Positions 1-9,128 of a DNA stretch of 64,000 bases are shown piece by piece (position 1 is the stretch's first letter; the number at the start of each line of letters is the position of its first letter). Under the pieces are notes generated by a model that was given only the letters and a program-made list of their open reading frames with translations, was not told the origin of the DNA and did not search any database. Origin of the DNA: Brooklawnia propionicigenes (GTDB lineage: Bacteria; Actinomycetota; Actinomycetes; Propionibacteriales; Propionibacteriaceae); NCBI RefSeq assembly GCF_030297015.1, contig NZ_AP028056.1, positions 1,002,939 to 1,066,938 of the forward strand, in the 5' to 3' direction. The position numbers were made by a program, and so were the translations under genes.

Positions 1-704
1 ACCCGAGCCCGGTACGCCAGATAGGCCGACAGCGACTCCGGCGTAGCAAGCCCGGGACGCTCACCCAGCAGCACACAGGTGACCCTCGCGCCGAGGGTCT
101 GCGAGATCGGCTCCATGGAGCGCACGCGGCCGTACTTCACGAAGAACGGCGTTCCCACGCTCAGCCCGTGCAGCTTCAGCCCCTGCTCGAGCGCGGGTAG
201 CAGATCGCGGACGTTGGCCTCGACGGCCGTCGACGACAGCCCGTCGGAAACGTAGACCTGCACCTGCGGATCGGCGACGCAGCGCTTCTTGATCTCGGCG
301 AGGGTCTCGTCGTCGAATTGTGCGCCCAGATCGGGCCGGGTCAGGTACTCGTCCTTCGAAGTGCACCTGGTCTGCACGCTGAACAGCCCCAGCTGTTCCA
401 GCAGATCCGGATCCACATCGGTGAACACGGCATCTTGAGCCGAGGCGTTGTCCGCCCAGAAACGCAGCAGCGCACTGGTCGTATAGCGCGGACCGCTGCG
501 TCCCAGCCCCAGCCGGGCCCAGGTGCGAGCCTTCACCTGCGCGAACCGCTCCGGGTTCGCGGGGTGCGCCACGTCATAGGTCATCCGGTAGTCGACCTGC
601 CGGATATCGGGGATCTCATCGTCCTCGGTGGTGGCTACGGCAGCGCCGACCCCCAGTTCGCTGAGCACCCGGCGGACGATGAGTTCCATCTCCTGATCGT
701 TCAT
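1..704 (-). CDS. eutC: Ethanolamine ammonia-lyase small subunit (3' end outside window)
   Basis: Small subunit of the adenosylcobalamin-dependent lyase that splits ethanolamine into acetaldehyde and ammonia; it binds B12 together with EutB. The 234 visible codons start at an ATG at 704 behind an AAAGGTGA ribosome site and read MNDQEMELIVRRVLSELG, followed by the family-typical segments ARLGLGRSGPRYTT and VQVYVSDGLSSTAVEANV. Known EutC proteins are near 300 residues, so roughly the last 60 lie beyond position 1. It is the last visible gene of the minus-strand eut operon, 28 bases after eutB. Identification is firm because the order eutA-eutB-eutC also fits. Confidence 0.95.
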   Translation of the reverse strand, partial: MNDQEMELIVRRVLSELGVGAAVATTEDDEIPDIRQVDYRMTYDVAHPANPERFAQVKARTWARLGLGRSGPRYTTSALLRFWADNASAQDAVFTDVDPDLLEQLGLFSVQTRCTSKDEYLTRPDLGAQFDDETLAEIKKRCVADPQVQVYVSDGLSSTAVEANVRDLLPALEQGLKLHGLSVGTPFFVKYGRVRSMEPISQTLGARVTCVLLGERPGLATPESLSAYLAYRAR

Positions 705-732
705 CACGCTCACCTTTCACTCACAGCCCGGT

Positions 733-2097
733 TCAGAAGAAGATCGAGCCGTCACCGGCCCGCTCGGTCAGCACGCCACTGTCGTCGCACAGTCCCCGCG
801 AGACCATCCAGCGGTGGAACTCGGGAGCCGCGGTACGTCCCAGCAGTTCGCGCAGCGTGGCATCGTCGTGGAAGCTGGTGTCCTGGTAGGCGAGCATGAC
901 ATCGTCGGCCAGCGGGACACCCATGTAGTAGTTGGCGCCGGCCAACGCCAGCAGCATCGTCGCCTGCTGCTGATCGTCCATGGTGATCGACGTGTGGTTC
1001 GTCCAGCAGGGCGCCATACCCATCGGCAGGCCGAGGAACTTGCCCATGAAATGGTCCTCCAGATTCGCCCGGATCATTTCCTTGCCGTCGTAGATCGTCT
1101 CCGGCCCGATGAACCCCGAGACGTTGTTCACCATGAACGGCCGGAAGAAACGTCCGAAGCCGTAGGTGCGCGCTTCCAGGGTCTGCTCGTCAACACCACG
1201 GTCGCGTCCGATCGACACCTCGGAGCCCTGCCCGGTCTCGAAGTAGAGCAGGTTCGCTCCCTGGCACTGGCCGTACTGTTTCACCAGCTCATAGGCCTCC
1301 TCGAGCAGCTCCCGCGTGACCCCGAAGTCGTCGTTGGCACCCTGGGTGCCGGCGATCGACTGGAAGATCATCGACAGCGGCGCTCCCCGGCGCAACGCCT
1401 CCATCTGGGTGGTGATGTGAGAGAGCACCACGACCTGAGTCGGGATCTCGTTGCGGACCATGAAATGCCACACCGCATCGGCGATCCGTTTGGTGTTGGC
1501 CGGGTCGTCACCGACCGGATTGATACCCAGACAGGCATCGCCGCACCCGAAGGAGACCGCCTCGGCCAGTCCGAGCACGATTGTCTCCGGGTCATCGGTG
1601 GTCGAGTTGGTCTGAGCACGATACGAGATCGTGCCGGCCTGGCCGATCTCGGTATTGCAGTGGGTGACATAGCGAATCTTGGACGCGCCGTAGACCAGAT
1701 CCATCGAAGTCATGATCTTGGCCACCGCGGATGCCACCTCGCCCACGAAATTGCGTCCGGAGCGCTTCAGCACGTCAGGGGTGGTCTTGTGATCGAGCAC
1801 CCACTCGCGCAGCTCGCCGATCGTCATGGTCTTCATGGACTCGTAGCCGGGCTGGTTGAGGCCGTCCCAGTTCACCCGGGTGACCTCATCGTCCTCGTAC
1901 GGCACGGTCGGATTCTCGGTCAGCTCGCCCACCGTCAGCTCCGACAAGACGACCTTGGCAGCCAGCCGTTCGGAGGCTGTCTCGGCAGCGATGCCGGTCA
2001 GCCGATCCCCCGCTTTGGGTTCGCTGGCTTTGGCCAGCACATCGGTGATGCTCGTGAAGCGAAAGCTGTGCCCATTCAGGCTGGTTGCTAACTTCAT
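733..2097 (-). CDS. eutB: Ethanolamine ammonia-lyase large (catalytic) subunit
   Basis: Catalytic TIM-barrel subunit that converts ethanolamine to acetaldehyde and ammonia by a radical mechanism with adenosylcobalamin. The 454 residues match the usual length of about 453. Family segments include KIRYVTHCNTEIGQAGTIS, FETGQGSEVSIGRDRG and NNVSGFIGPETIYDG, the last being typical of EutB. The ATG at 2097 is preceded by a strong purine-rich site (GGGAGGGGAGGGAGC). It sits between eutA and eutC on the minus strand. No shell protein genes of a Eut microcompartment are visible, though the operon runs off the window. The cofactor it needs could be supplied by the cobalamin locus at 46.9-64 kb. Confidence 0.97.
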   Translation of the reverse strand: MKLATSLNGHSFRFTSITDVLAKASEPKAGDRLTGIAAETASERLAAKVVLSELTVGELTENPTVPYEDDEVTRVNWDGLNQPGYESMKTMTIGELREWVLDHKTTPDVLKRSGRNFVGEVASAVAKIMTSMDLVYGASKIRYVTHCNTEIGQAGTISYRAQTNSTTDDPETIVLGLAEAVSFGCGDACLGINPVGDDPANTKRIADAVWHFMVRNEIPTQVVVLSHITTQMEALRRGAPLSMIFQSIAGTQGANDDFGVTRELLEEAYELVKQYGQCQGANLLYFETGQGSEVSIGRDRGVDEQTLEARTYGFGRFFRPFMVNNVSGFIGPETIYDGKEMIRANLEDHFMGKFLGLPMGMAPCWTNHTSITMDDQQQATMLLALAGANYYMGVPLADDVMLAYQDTSFHDDATLRELLGRTAAPEFHRWMVSRGLCDDSGVLTERAGDGSIFF

Positions 2098-2173
2098 TGC
2101 TCCCTCCCCTCCCAGCGCCCGTCGTTGGACGCCGGACTGTGCTACCTTGGCCGGCCACGTCCGACCCAGGCAG

Positions 2174-3604
2174 TCAATCGTTGAAGACCAGAGTCTTCAC
2201 CACCACCGGCACCGCCTGCCCGGCGCCCACCGGTGCACCGATGTCGATGTAATCGCCCAACCCGGTGTGGACGCCGTCGATGCAGACCACATCATCGCGG
2301 CGCCCACGTTGCACCGCGAGGGATTGGCCGAGCACCTTGGCGCGGTCGTTTTCCAGGACGACCACCAGCGGATTGGGCCCGTTCAAGATGGTGGCCGCGC
2401 CGTCGATGATCGCCTGCGCCGTCTCCTGAACCGAGGCGAACGAATTGATGTGCTGACCGCTGAAGCAGACCGCCACCGCACGACTGAGATCGTCGGGATT
2501 GAGCAGGGCGAGTTGCTCTTTGATCGCGGCCGCCAACCGGGCCGGGTCGGCTGCCTGTTCATCGGGAACCCGCAGGATCGGCACATTGCGGATCGGCAGC
2601 AGCTCCCGCGCGTACTCGATCGTCGACCCGCTGATCTCCATGGTGTGGACACCCGCGCCCACTACCGTCGCACCGATGGTTTCCGCGCCGTGATAGCGCT
2701 TCACCAGGCCGAATGCGCTCTCGTCAGCGATCGCGGCACCCAGCAGCGGCCCAATGTCGCCGAAGCGGAACGGGTTCGAGCTGCGATCGGCATCGATCAG
2801 ATCGGCCACGCCACCGGAGAAGCTGATCGCCGCCGGGATGATCTCGGAACCGAGCGGTCGTCCCATGTTGGTGTACATGGTCGAGTGCATCTCATCTCGG
2901 GAGATCAGCCCGACGCCCATCGCCAGTTGCCTGGCCATCACCCTTGCCAGGGTCCGCAGGCGCTCCAGATCGGCGCGATCGCCCACCTCCAGCGGGATAC
3001 CGGATGCCGCGGCGAGCCGGCGGATCTGATGCGAGATGTAGCTGATCTTGCCACTGTCGACCCGCACCAGGCGTCCGCCGATATCCAGGCAGGACGCCCC
3101 GAGCAGCCGGCCGAACCGGTAGGCCGCAATGTTGGTCGTCCCGCCACCGACGTCGAGATTGGCGATGACCTGGGGATTGTCCCGTGACCACGAATCGATG
3201 CCGACCCCGCGGGCCGCCAGCACCGCTTCGAGCAGCGGGCCGGCGGCGGCGACAACGAAGTCACCGGCGAGTTCACTGAGCGCCTGCAAGACCTGCTCGG
3301 CGTTGTCGGCGCGGGCGGTCTCACCGGTGATGATCGCAGCACCGGTATGCACGTCGGATGGTTTCACCCCGGCCGCGCGGTATTCGTCCTCGACGATCGT
3401 CCGCAGCGCGTCCACATCGATCAATTCGGGATTGATCAGTGGCGTGAGATAGATACGGCTGCGATAGATGACCGTCTTGTCGACGATCGAGATGCGCGGC
3501 ACGACGAAGGCGCCGGCCACGTTCTCGATCGTCAGCCTGCTGAATACCAGTTCGGTGGTGGAGGTACCGACGTCGATACCGACACTGATGACGGTTTCAC
3601 TCAT
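2174..3604 (-). CDS. eutA: Ethanolamine ammonia-lyase reactivating factor
   Basis: EutA is an actin-fold ATPase chaperone that removes damaged cobalamin from inactivated EutBC so that fresh adenosylcobalamin can bind. The 476-residue protein begins with the phosphate-binding pattern SVGIDVGTSTTELVFS and carries a second nucleotide-binding loop, NLDVGGGTTNIAAY, near residue 150. Both are expected for the family, and the length matches known EutA. It starts three bases after the alcohol dehydrogenase gene and lies 76 bases upstream of eutB, so it is probably co-transcribed with both. The start at 3604 gives the expected short N-terminus before the first loop. Confidence 0.94.
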   Translation of the reverse strand: MSETVISVGIDVGTSTTELVFSRLTIENVAGAFVVPRISIVDKTVIYRSRIYLTPLINPELIDVDALRTIVEDEYRAAGVKPSDVHTGAAIITGETARADNAEQVLQALSELAGDFVVAAAGPLLEAVLAARGVGIDSWSRDNPQVIANLDVGGGTTNIAAYRFGRLLGASCLDIGGRLVRVDSGKISYISHQIRRLAAASGIPLEVGDRADLERLRTLARVMARQLAMGVGLISRDEMHSTMYTNMGRPLGSEIIPAAISFSGGVADLIDADRSSNPFRFGDIGPLLGAAIADESAFGLVKRYHGAETIGATVVGAGVHTMEISGSTIEYARELLPIRNVPILRVPDEQAADPARLAAAIKEQLALLNPDDLSRAVAVCFSGQHINSFASVQETAQAIIDGAATILNGPNPLVVVLENDRAKVLGQSLAVQRGRRDDVVCIDGVHTGLGDYIDIGAPVGAGQAVPVVVKTLVFND

Positions 3605-3607
3605 GGC

Positions 3608-4639
3608 TCAGCCGAGTTCGAGCACGGTGCGCCCAGGCAGAGCGGAGGTCTGCATGTGCTCCATCACCTCGTTGATGTCTTGCAGCCTCGCGGTCTGTAC
3701 CGTGGCAGCGATCTTCTCCTGCGCCGCCAGGTGCAGTGCGCGCCCGAGATCGTAGCGGGTGCCCACGATCGACCCGCGCAAGGTGATGGCGCGCATCACC
3801 ATGTCGTAGATCGACAACGGGAAATCGCCCGGGGGCAAGCCGTTGAGCACCACGGTGCCACCAGGACGCATCATGCCGACCGCCTGCCCGAATGCCGGCG
3901 GGGAGACGGCGGTCACCAGGGCGCCGTGCGCACCACCGATCTGACGTTGCAGATAGCCGACCGGGTCGGTGTTGCGGACGTTGATGGTCATGGTCGCACC
4001 CAGCCGGGCCGCCAGGTTCAGCTTGGCGTCGTCGATGTCGACGGCGACCACCTGGAATCCCATCGCCCTGCCGTACTGGACGGCCAGATGTCCCAGACCA
4101 CCGATGCCGGAGATGACCACCCAGTCACCCGGGTCGGCGTCGGCCATCATCAGGCCCTTGTAGACGGTCAGGCCCGCGCAGATCAGCGGCGCCGCGGCGA
4201 TGTAGTCGAGCCCGTCGGGCAGTCTCGTCGCGAACCGTCCATAGGCCACCAGGTATTCGGCGAAGCCACCATCGACGTCGTAGCCGGAGCGCAACTGCTG
4301 GTTGCACAGTGTCTCCCAGCCCGACAGGCACTGCTCACAGGTTCCGCAGGCCCAGTGCAGCCACGGCACGCCGACCCGGTCGCCGATGCTGAGATAGTCC
4401 ACCCCCGGGCCCAACTGGACGACCTCGCCGACCGCCTCGTGGCCGGGTACTCGCGGCAACGATGGCTTGTCGGGCCAATCACCTTCAACGGCATGCAGGT
4501 CGGTATGGCAGACTCCGCAGGCCCGGACCCGGACCAGGACCTGGCCGGGGCCGGGGGTGGGTACCGGCAGCTGGCGCAGCTCGAGCGGGTGACGGAACCG
4601 GGTGACCACAGCCGCATTCATCAAAGTTTCCATCATCAT
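3608..4639 (-). CDS. adhP: Zinc-dependent alcohol dehydrogenase, AdhP-like
   Basis: Medium-chain NAD-dependent alcohol dehydrogenase of 343 residues. Visible motifs are the catalytic zinc site GVCHTDLHA with GHEAVGEV, the structural zinc cysteines CGTCEQCLSGWETLC, and the Rossmann loop GIGGLGHLAVQY. In this operon the likely substrate is the acetaldehyde released by ethanolamine ammonia-lyase, reduced to ethanol to regenerate NAD; that role is inferred from context. Its ATG at 4639 overlaps the stop of the upstream pta gene (ATGA), which indicates translational coupling. Two further ATG codons follow at once and another lies at 4621, so the exact start could be a few codons later. Confidence 0.9.
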   Translation of the reverse strand: MMMETLMNAAVVTRFRHPLELRQLPVPTPGPGQVLVRVRACGVCHTDLHAVEGDWPDKPSLPRVPGHEAVGEVVQLGPGVDYLSIGDRVGVPWLHWACGTCEQCLSGWETLCNQQLRSGYDVDGGFAEYLVAYGRFATRLPDGLDYIAAAPLICAGLTVYKGLMMADADPGDWVVISGIGGLGHLAVQYGRAMGFQVVAVDIDDAKLNLAARLGATMTINVRNTDPVGYLQRQIGGAHGALVTAVSPPAFGQAVGMMRPGGTVVLNGLPPGDFPLSIYDMVMRAITLRGSIVGTRYDLGRALHLAAQEKIAATVQTARLQDINEVMEHMQTSALPGRTVLELG

Positions 4640-6180
4640 TCCAATCCGGCCTGAATAGCGGTGATGGCGACCGTGTTGACGATATCGGCGACCAGAGCAC
4701 CTCGTGAGAGATCGTTGACAGGCTTGTTGAGTCCTTGCAGAACCGGCCCGATCGCCAAGGCTCCGGCGCTACGCTGCACCGCCTTGTAGGTGTTGTTGCC
4801 GGTCTGCAGATCGGGGAAGATCAGCACCGTTGCCTGACCCGCCACCGGCGAATCCGGCAGTTTGGTGCGGGCCACTGCGGCATCGACGGCGGCGTCGTAT
4901 TGCAGCGGGCCGTCCACGATCAACCCGGGTGCCCGCTGCCGCACCAGCCGGGTCGCCTCGATCGTCTGCTCGACATCGGGGCCGGTGCCGGAGGTGCCGG
5001 TCGAATACGACAGCATCGCGACCTTGGGCTCGATACCGAACTGCTTGGCCGTGGCCGCCGAGCTGATCGCGATATCGGCGACCTGGTCGGGCGTCGGGTT
5101 GGGGTTGACCGCGCAATCGCCGAAAACCAGTACCCGGTCGGCCAGGCACATCAAGAAGACCGAGGAGACCACCGACACGCCCGGCTTGGTCTTGATGACC
5201 TCCAGCGCCGGACGAATTGTGTGCGCGGTCGTGTTGACCGAGCCGGAGACCATCCCGTCGGCCAGCCCCTCGAGGACCATCATGGTGCCGAAGTAGCTGA
5301 CATCGGCGACCCGTTCCCGGGCCTGCTCGAGCGTCACGCCCTTCTTGGCACGCAGTTCGGCGTAGTGGGCGGCGAACTGCTCGCGCAGCTGGCTGGTCTG
5401 GGGATCGATCAACTGAATGCCGTCGATCGTCAGGCCCAGCTCGGCGGCCAACTGCCCGATCGCCGCCGGGTCGCCCAGCAGAGTCAGCCGACAGATCTTC
5501 TGCTCGGCCAGGCGGTGCGCCGCGCGCAGGATGCGTTCCTCGGTGCCCTCGGGCAAGACGATGTGCTTATTCACCCGCCGGGCCTGCTCGAGCAGCCGAT
5601 GCTCGAACATGAGCGGGGTGACGATGTCCTCGCGCCCGATCGGATGAGCGTTGTCGAGCAACAGGGATGCGTCCACCTCGGAGGCGACGACTCGGCGGGC
5701 CTGGGCCAGCTGTACCGCGTTCAACCGCGCCGGCACCTTCTCGTAGTTCTTCACCGTCAGGTAGACCTGTTCGATGGTGTTGACCGAACGCAGCAGCGGT
5801 GTCTGCGGGGCCAGTTTGTTCCACAGCACGCGCACCTCGTCGGCCAGCGGCCACGGGCCGGCAGCAATCGCGGCGGCCGGCCGGGGGAATCGTCCGGATG
5901 CGCCGCCGATCAGCAGCCCGAGCCCGATCTCACTGCGATCGGCGGAGAAGACGACTGTGGCGTCGGCCTTGACCTCGGGCAGCAGGTTGGTCAGGCCCAT
6001 GTCTGCGATGAGCAGCTTGCCGGCATGCAGGCCGGACAGGTCCTGGGCGCCCGCGATGACGGTGGCGCCGAGCGCATCCAGCGCGCCGGCCAGGCCGTTG
6101 GCCGCGCCGGTCACCTCGTCCACCACGAACGCGGGCACGACGATGTCCGACGATAAATCGTTAAAGCTCCGGCCCGGCAC
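4636..6180 (-). CDS. pta: Phosphate acetyltransferase lacking the N-terminal P-loop domain
   Basis: Interconverts acetyl-CoA and acetyl phosphate. The C-terminal PTA/PTB catalytic domain is complete from about residue 190 (HIVLPEGTEERILRAAHRL through YSTGTSGTGPDVE and IFPDLQTGNNTYKAVQR). Ahead of it lies only a short region resembling part of a DRTGG domain (residues about 15-150). At 514 residues it is much shorter than the near-700-residue forms that carry an N-terminal P-loop domain. The GTG start at 6180 is the only option: an in-frame TGA lies upstream and whiB4 is 222 bases away. It heads the eut operon and may feed acetyl groups from acetaldehyde to acetate; no acetaldehyde dehydrogenase is visible here. 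Whether the short form is native or shortened is open. Confidence 0.9.
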   Translation of the reverse strand: MPGRSFNDLSSDIVVPAFVVDEVTGAANGLAGALDALGATVIAGAQDLSGLHAGKLLIADMGLTNLLPEVKADATVVFSADRSEIGLGLLIGGASGRFPRPAAAIAAGPWPLADEVRVLWNKLAPQTPLLRSVNTIEQVYLTVKNYEKVPARLNAVQLAQARRVVASEVDASLLLDNAHPIGREDIVTPLMFEHRLLEQARRVNKHIVLPEGTEERILRAAHRLAEQKICRLTLLGDPAAIGQLAAELGLTIDGIQLIDPQTSQLREQFAAHYAELRAKKGVTLEQARERVADVSYFGTMMVLEGLADGMVSGSVNTTAHTIRPALEVIKTKPGVSVVSSVFLMCLADRVLVFGDCAVNPNPTPDQVADIAISSAATAKQFGIEPKVAMLSYSTGTSGTGPDVEQTIEATRLVRQRAPGLIVDGPLQYDAAVDAAVARTKLPDSPVAGQATVLIFPDLQTGNNTYKAVQRSAGALAIGPVLQGLNKPVNDLSRGALVADIVNTVAITAIQAGLE

Positions 6181-6281
6181 GGAGTTTGGGCAGGGATCCG
6201 GCTTGAGTTCAGGGATCGGATTCGCGCGCGCTCAAGCCATCCAGGGTGTAACGAGGAGTTGCTGAGCCATCCAGCAGAATC

Positions 6282-6308
6282 GTGCCGGAGCCACAAGGAC
6301 TCCGGCAC
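6282..6308 (-). terminator. Perfect 9-bp stem-loop between whiB4 and pta
   Basis: GTGCCGGAG and CTCCGGCAC form a perfect 9-bp stem around a 9-base loop. It lies about 95 bases after the whiB4 stop and 100 bases before pta on the same strand, with no clear U-run after it. A terminator for whiB4 is the simplest reading; a leader element for pta is possible. Confidence 0.5.
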
Positions 6309-6402
6309 CGCCCGACGAGGTGGCGTTCGGGACTCTCTCAGCGAGCACGAGCCGCCGTTCTAAGACACTGGGTATCCCACCGGCACAGCACTGCCGGCGT
6401 CG

Positions 6403-6762
6403 TTAGCGAGTTTCGACTGTCTGCACCTGCTCGGGCCGCTCTGCCTCATCCGGCGCATCGAAGGTCTCGTCGACAACCCTGACGGTGTGCGACGAAATAG
6501 CTGCGGCATTCAGCACCGCTGACCACGACTTCACGTCTGGACGCTGACGCAACAGTTGGCGGCGTTCCCTTTCGGTCATGCCGCCCCAGACGCCCCATTC
6601 GATACGGTTGTCCAGCGCCTCTGCCAGACATTGCGCCCGTACCGGGCATCCCATGCATATCGTCTTCGCTCTTTTTTGGTCTTTGCCCTCGGGAAAGAGG
6701 GCATCATTCATTCCTCTGCATTTGGCCAGCAGTGGCCAGTCCTCGGGGTCAGGCACGGCCAT
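6403..6762 (-). CDS. whiB4: WhiB family iron-sulfur regulator, WhiB4-like
   Basis: WhiB proteins are small actinobacterial regulators holding an oxygen- and nitric-oxide-sensitive 4Fe-4S cluster. The four cluster cysteines are C15, C36, C39 and C45 (CMGCPVRAQC), followed by the family turn GVWGGMTERERR. The stretch EALDNRIEWGVWGGMTER and the tail RQRPDVKSWSAVL resemble mycobacterial WhiB4, which answers oxidative stress, so that subgroup is my choice over WhiB1 or WhiB2. Length is 119 residues. The ATG at 6762 was chosen because MAVPDPEDWPLLAKC places the first cysteine at the normal distance. It is divergent from the penicillin-binding protein gene across 203 bases that must hold both promoters. 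Confidence 0.9.
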   Translation of the reverse strand: MAVPDPEDWPLLAKCRGMNDALFPEGKDQKRAKTICMGCPVRAQCLAEALDNRIEWGVWGGMTERERRQLLRQRPDVKSWSAVLNAAAISSHTVRVVDETFDAPDEAERPEQVQTVETR

Positions 6763-6965
6763 CGGTGCACGCTCCCTTCAGTGGTGGGTGGTGCCATCCA
6801 ACCTACACCGGACCGCTGACTGAGCGAAACCTTCACAGGTCGCGTGGACGCCCACACGGAGCGCACACAGATATCACAAAGTCGGCTCTCATCAGGCATC
6901 CAGCTTTCAACGAGCGCTCGAATCCGACTCCTGAACCAGCAGATGCATCACGTACCCTAGAGAGC

Positions 6966-9128
6966 GTGAGCGTAAAGACCGCGGGAAGCAAAGCCTATTC
7001 GCTGCTGATGTTCGGGGTGGTCAGCATCTTGGCTGGGGTGCTGGTCGCCGGCCTTGGCGTCCCCTTCGCGGCGTTGGCTGCCGGGGCGACCCGGGCGGGG
7101 GCCGCAACGCTGAAAGAGGTACCCGCGAACCTCGCGGTGCCCGATCAGTACGAAGCGTCCACCATGTACCTGTCGGACGGTTCGGTGCTGGCGACCTTCT
7201 TCGACGAGAACCGCCAGTACGTCACGCTCGACCAGATCTCCCCCGAGATGCAGACCGCTCAGATCGCCATTGAGGACCACCGGTTCTACGAGCATGGCGC
7301 AGTCGACCTTCAGTCCGTGGTACGCGCAGCGCTCGGCAATGCCGCCGGCGGCGGTATCAGTGGCGGCGGTTCGACGCTCACCCAGCAGTACGTGAAGCAG
7401 GTCCGCCTGCAGATGTGCAACGGCGACACTGCCTGCGTGGAAGACGCTCAAGCCCCCAGCATGAACCGCAAGATCTTGGAGATGCGCTACGCGATCGCAC
7501 TGGAGAACACCCTCACCAAGGACGAGATCTTGGAGCGCTATCTCAACATCGCCTACTACGGCGATGGCGCCTATGGAGTGCAGGCCGCGGCCAGGCACTA
7601 CTTCAACACCGACGCCTCGCAACTGACCGTTGCGCAGGCCGCGATGCTTGCCGGTCTGGTGCAGAACCCCAGCCAGACCGATCCGGTCAACAACCTGGAT
7701 GGTGCGCTGGCGCGACGTCAGGCCGTGCTGGCTGCTCAGGTGCGCTACCAGGGCATGCCCCAGTCGGTGGCGGACGAGGCTGCCGCGGAGGGCTTCGATG
7801 CCTCACAGGTGCAGACGCTGGGCAATGGTTGCCAGGGCACCCGCTATCCGTTCATCTGCGACTATGCGTCGCGGGTCTTGCTGAGCGACGAGATGTCGGT
7901 CTTCGGCGATACCGTTGAGGCGCGACGCGACGTGCTCAACCGGGCCGGCCTGCAGATCACCCTCAGCATCGATCCGAGCCTGCAGGACACGGCCCAGAAT
8001 GTCATCAACTCGGTCGTCGGCCCCGAGGACGCAGCGATCGCGGTCGCCGACACCGTGGAGAACGCCACCGGGCGAATCCTGGCGATGGCCCAGTCGCGGC
8101 CGGTGATGGGCGACGGAGCAGGTGAGACGGCCTGGAACTATTCGGTGAGCTACGACATGGGAGGCGCCGACGGCTATCTGTTCGGTTCAACGTTCAAGAC
8201 CTGGACGGCTGCCGCAGCCATTCAACAGGGCCACTTCCCCGATTCCACGTACTACACCGTGCAGCGAACCCAGAATTGGAAGGGCCAGTGGTTCCGCGGT
8301 TGCGGGGACGAGAAGTTCCAGCTGACCGAGGACTACAGCACGACCAACGCGGTTGCCAACCAGAACCAGGGCAGCTTCAACATGGTGACCGGCATGATGT
8401 GGTCGGTCAACAACTACTGGGTGTCGTTGGAACGCGATGTCGGCGTCTGCCAAGCGGTTGACATGGCCAGGCGTGCCGGCGTCGAGATCTCCCAGCCCGT
8501 CGAGGGTGAGGCCTCACTGGACGACTTCGACTACGTTCCCTCGTTCACTCTCGGCGCCGCCAAGGTGACCCCGCTGTCGATGGCGGTCGGCTACGGCACC
8601 TTCGGCAATCGGGGCGTGCGATGCAACCCGATCATTCTCGACTCGGTCTACGACCGCAACGGCGCCGAGGTGCCGGTGCCCAGTGCCGACTGCCAGCAAA
8701 CCATTGATCCGACCGTGGCCGATGGCGTCAACTACGTACTCAACCGGACGCATGTCTCGGGACTGTCGTCGTCCACCTACATCAACAACGGTATCGACCA
8801 AGCATCCAAGACCGGTACCTCGGACAACTCGGCATCAAGCTCCGCATTCGTCGGCTACACACCCGACATCTCGACTTCGGTCGTGGTGGCCGGCGACAAC
8901 ACGAGCGCTGCCTGGCAGAACACTCCCGAGCAATCCCGCAACGTCATGACGATTCCCCTGAGCGCACTCAATGGCCGCAGTCTCGGCTCGTACGCGAGTA
9001 TTGGCGCGGGTGCGCTGTGGCGTCCGATCATGCAGGAGGCGATGGACGGCATGCCTCAATCGAAGTTCACCAAGTGGGTCGCGCCGGCGTCGACGTCTAC
9101 TGCCTCGTCCCCGTCGACCAGCCGATGA
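6966..9128 (+). CDS. Class A penicillin-binding protein (transglycosylase/transpeptidase)
   Basis: Bifunctional peptidoglycan synthase, membrane-anchored with an external catalytic part. A transmembrane helix lies at residues about 10-45. The glycosyltransferase (GT51) domain shows EDHRFYEH at 103, GGSTLTQQ near 134 and RKILEM with the following ERYLNIAYYG. The transpeptidase domain has the SxxK serine S408 (STFK), SVN near 480 and KTGT at 615. The GTG at 6966 gives 720 residues and places the helix at the N-terminus. The reading frame stays open to 6732, but that extension runs over the whiB4 promoter and start and is not protein-like. Its stop overlaps the ATG of the phosphoesterase gene. 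Confidence 0.93.
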   Translation: MSVKTAGSKAYSLLMFGVVSILAGVLVAGLGVPFAALAAGATRAGAATLKEVPANLAVPDQYEASTMYLSDGSVLATFFDENRQYVTLDQISPEMQTAQIAIEDHRFYEHGAVDLQSVVRAALGNAAGGGISGGGSTLTQQYVKQVRLQMCNGDTACVEDAQAPSMNRKILEMRYAIALENTLTKDEILERYLNIAYYGDGAYGVQAAARHYFNTDASQLTVAQAAMLAGLVQNPSQTDPVNNLDGALARRQAVLAAQVRYQGMPQSVADEAAAEGFDASQVQTLGNGCQGTRYPFICDYASRVLLSDEMSVFGDTVEARRDVLNRAGLQITLSIDPSLQDTAQNVINSVVGPEDAAIAVADTVENATGRILAMAQSRPVMGDGAGETAWNYSVSYDMGGADGYLFGSTFKTWTAAAAIQQGHFPDSTYYTVQRTQNWKGQWFRGCGDEKFQLTEDYSTTNAVANQNQGSFNMVTGMMWSVNNYWVSLERDVGVCQAVDMARRAGVEISQPVEGEASLDDFDYVPSFTLGAAKVTPLSMAVGYGTFGNRGVRCNPIILDSVYDRNGAEVPVPSADCQQTIDPTVADGVNYVLNRTHVSGLSSSTYINNGIDQASKTGTSDNSASSSAFVGYTPDISTSVVVAGDNTSAAWQNTPEQSRNVMTIPLSALNGRSLGSYASIGAGALWRPIMQEAMDGMPQSKFTKWVAPASTSTASSPSTSR

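Noticed and set aside
814-2091. Long plus-strand open frame opposite eutB
   Set aside because: It is the antisense shadow of a well-conserved gene, with histidine-, arginine- and aspartate-rich composition and no recognisable motif.
6732-6965. N-terminal extension of the penicillin-binding protein
   Set aside because: It covers the whiB4 start and promoter region and lacks a ribosome site; the GTG at 6966 directly precedes the membrane helix.
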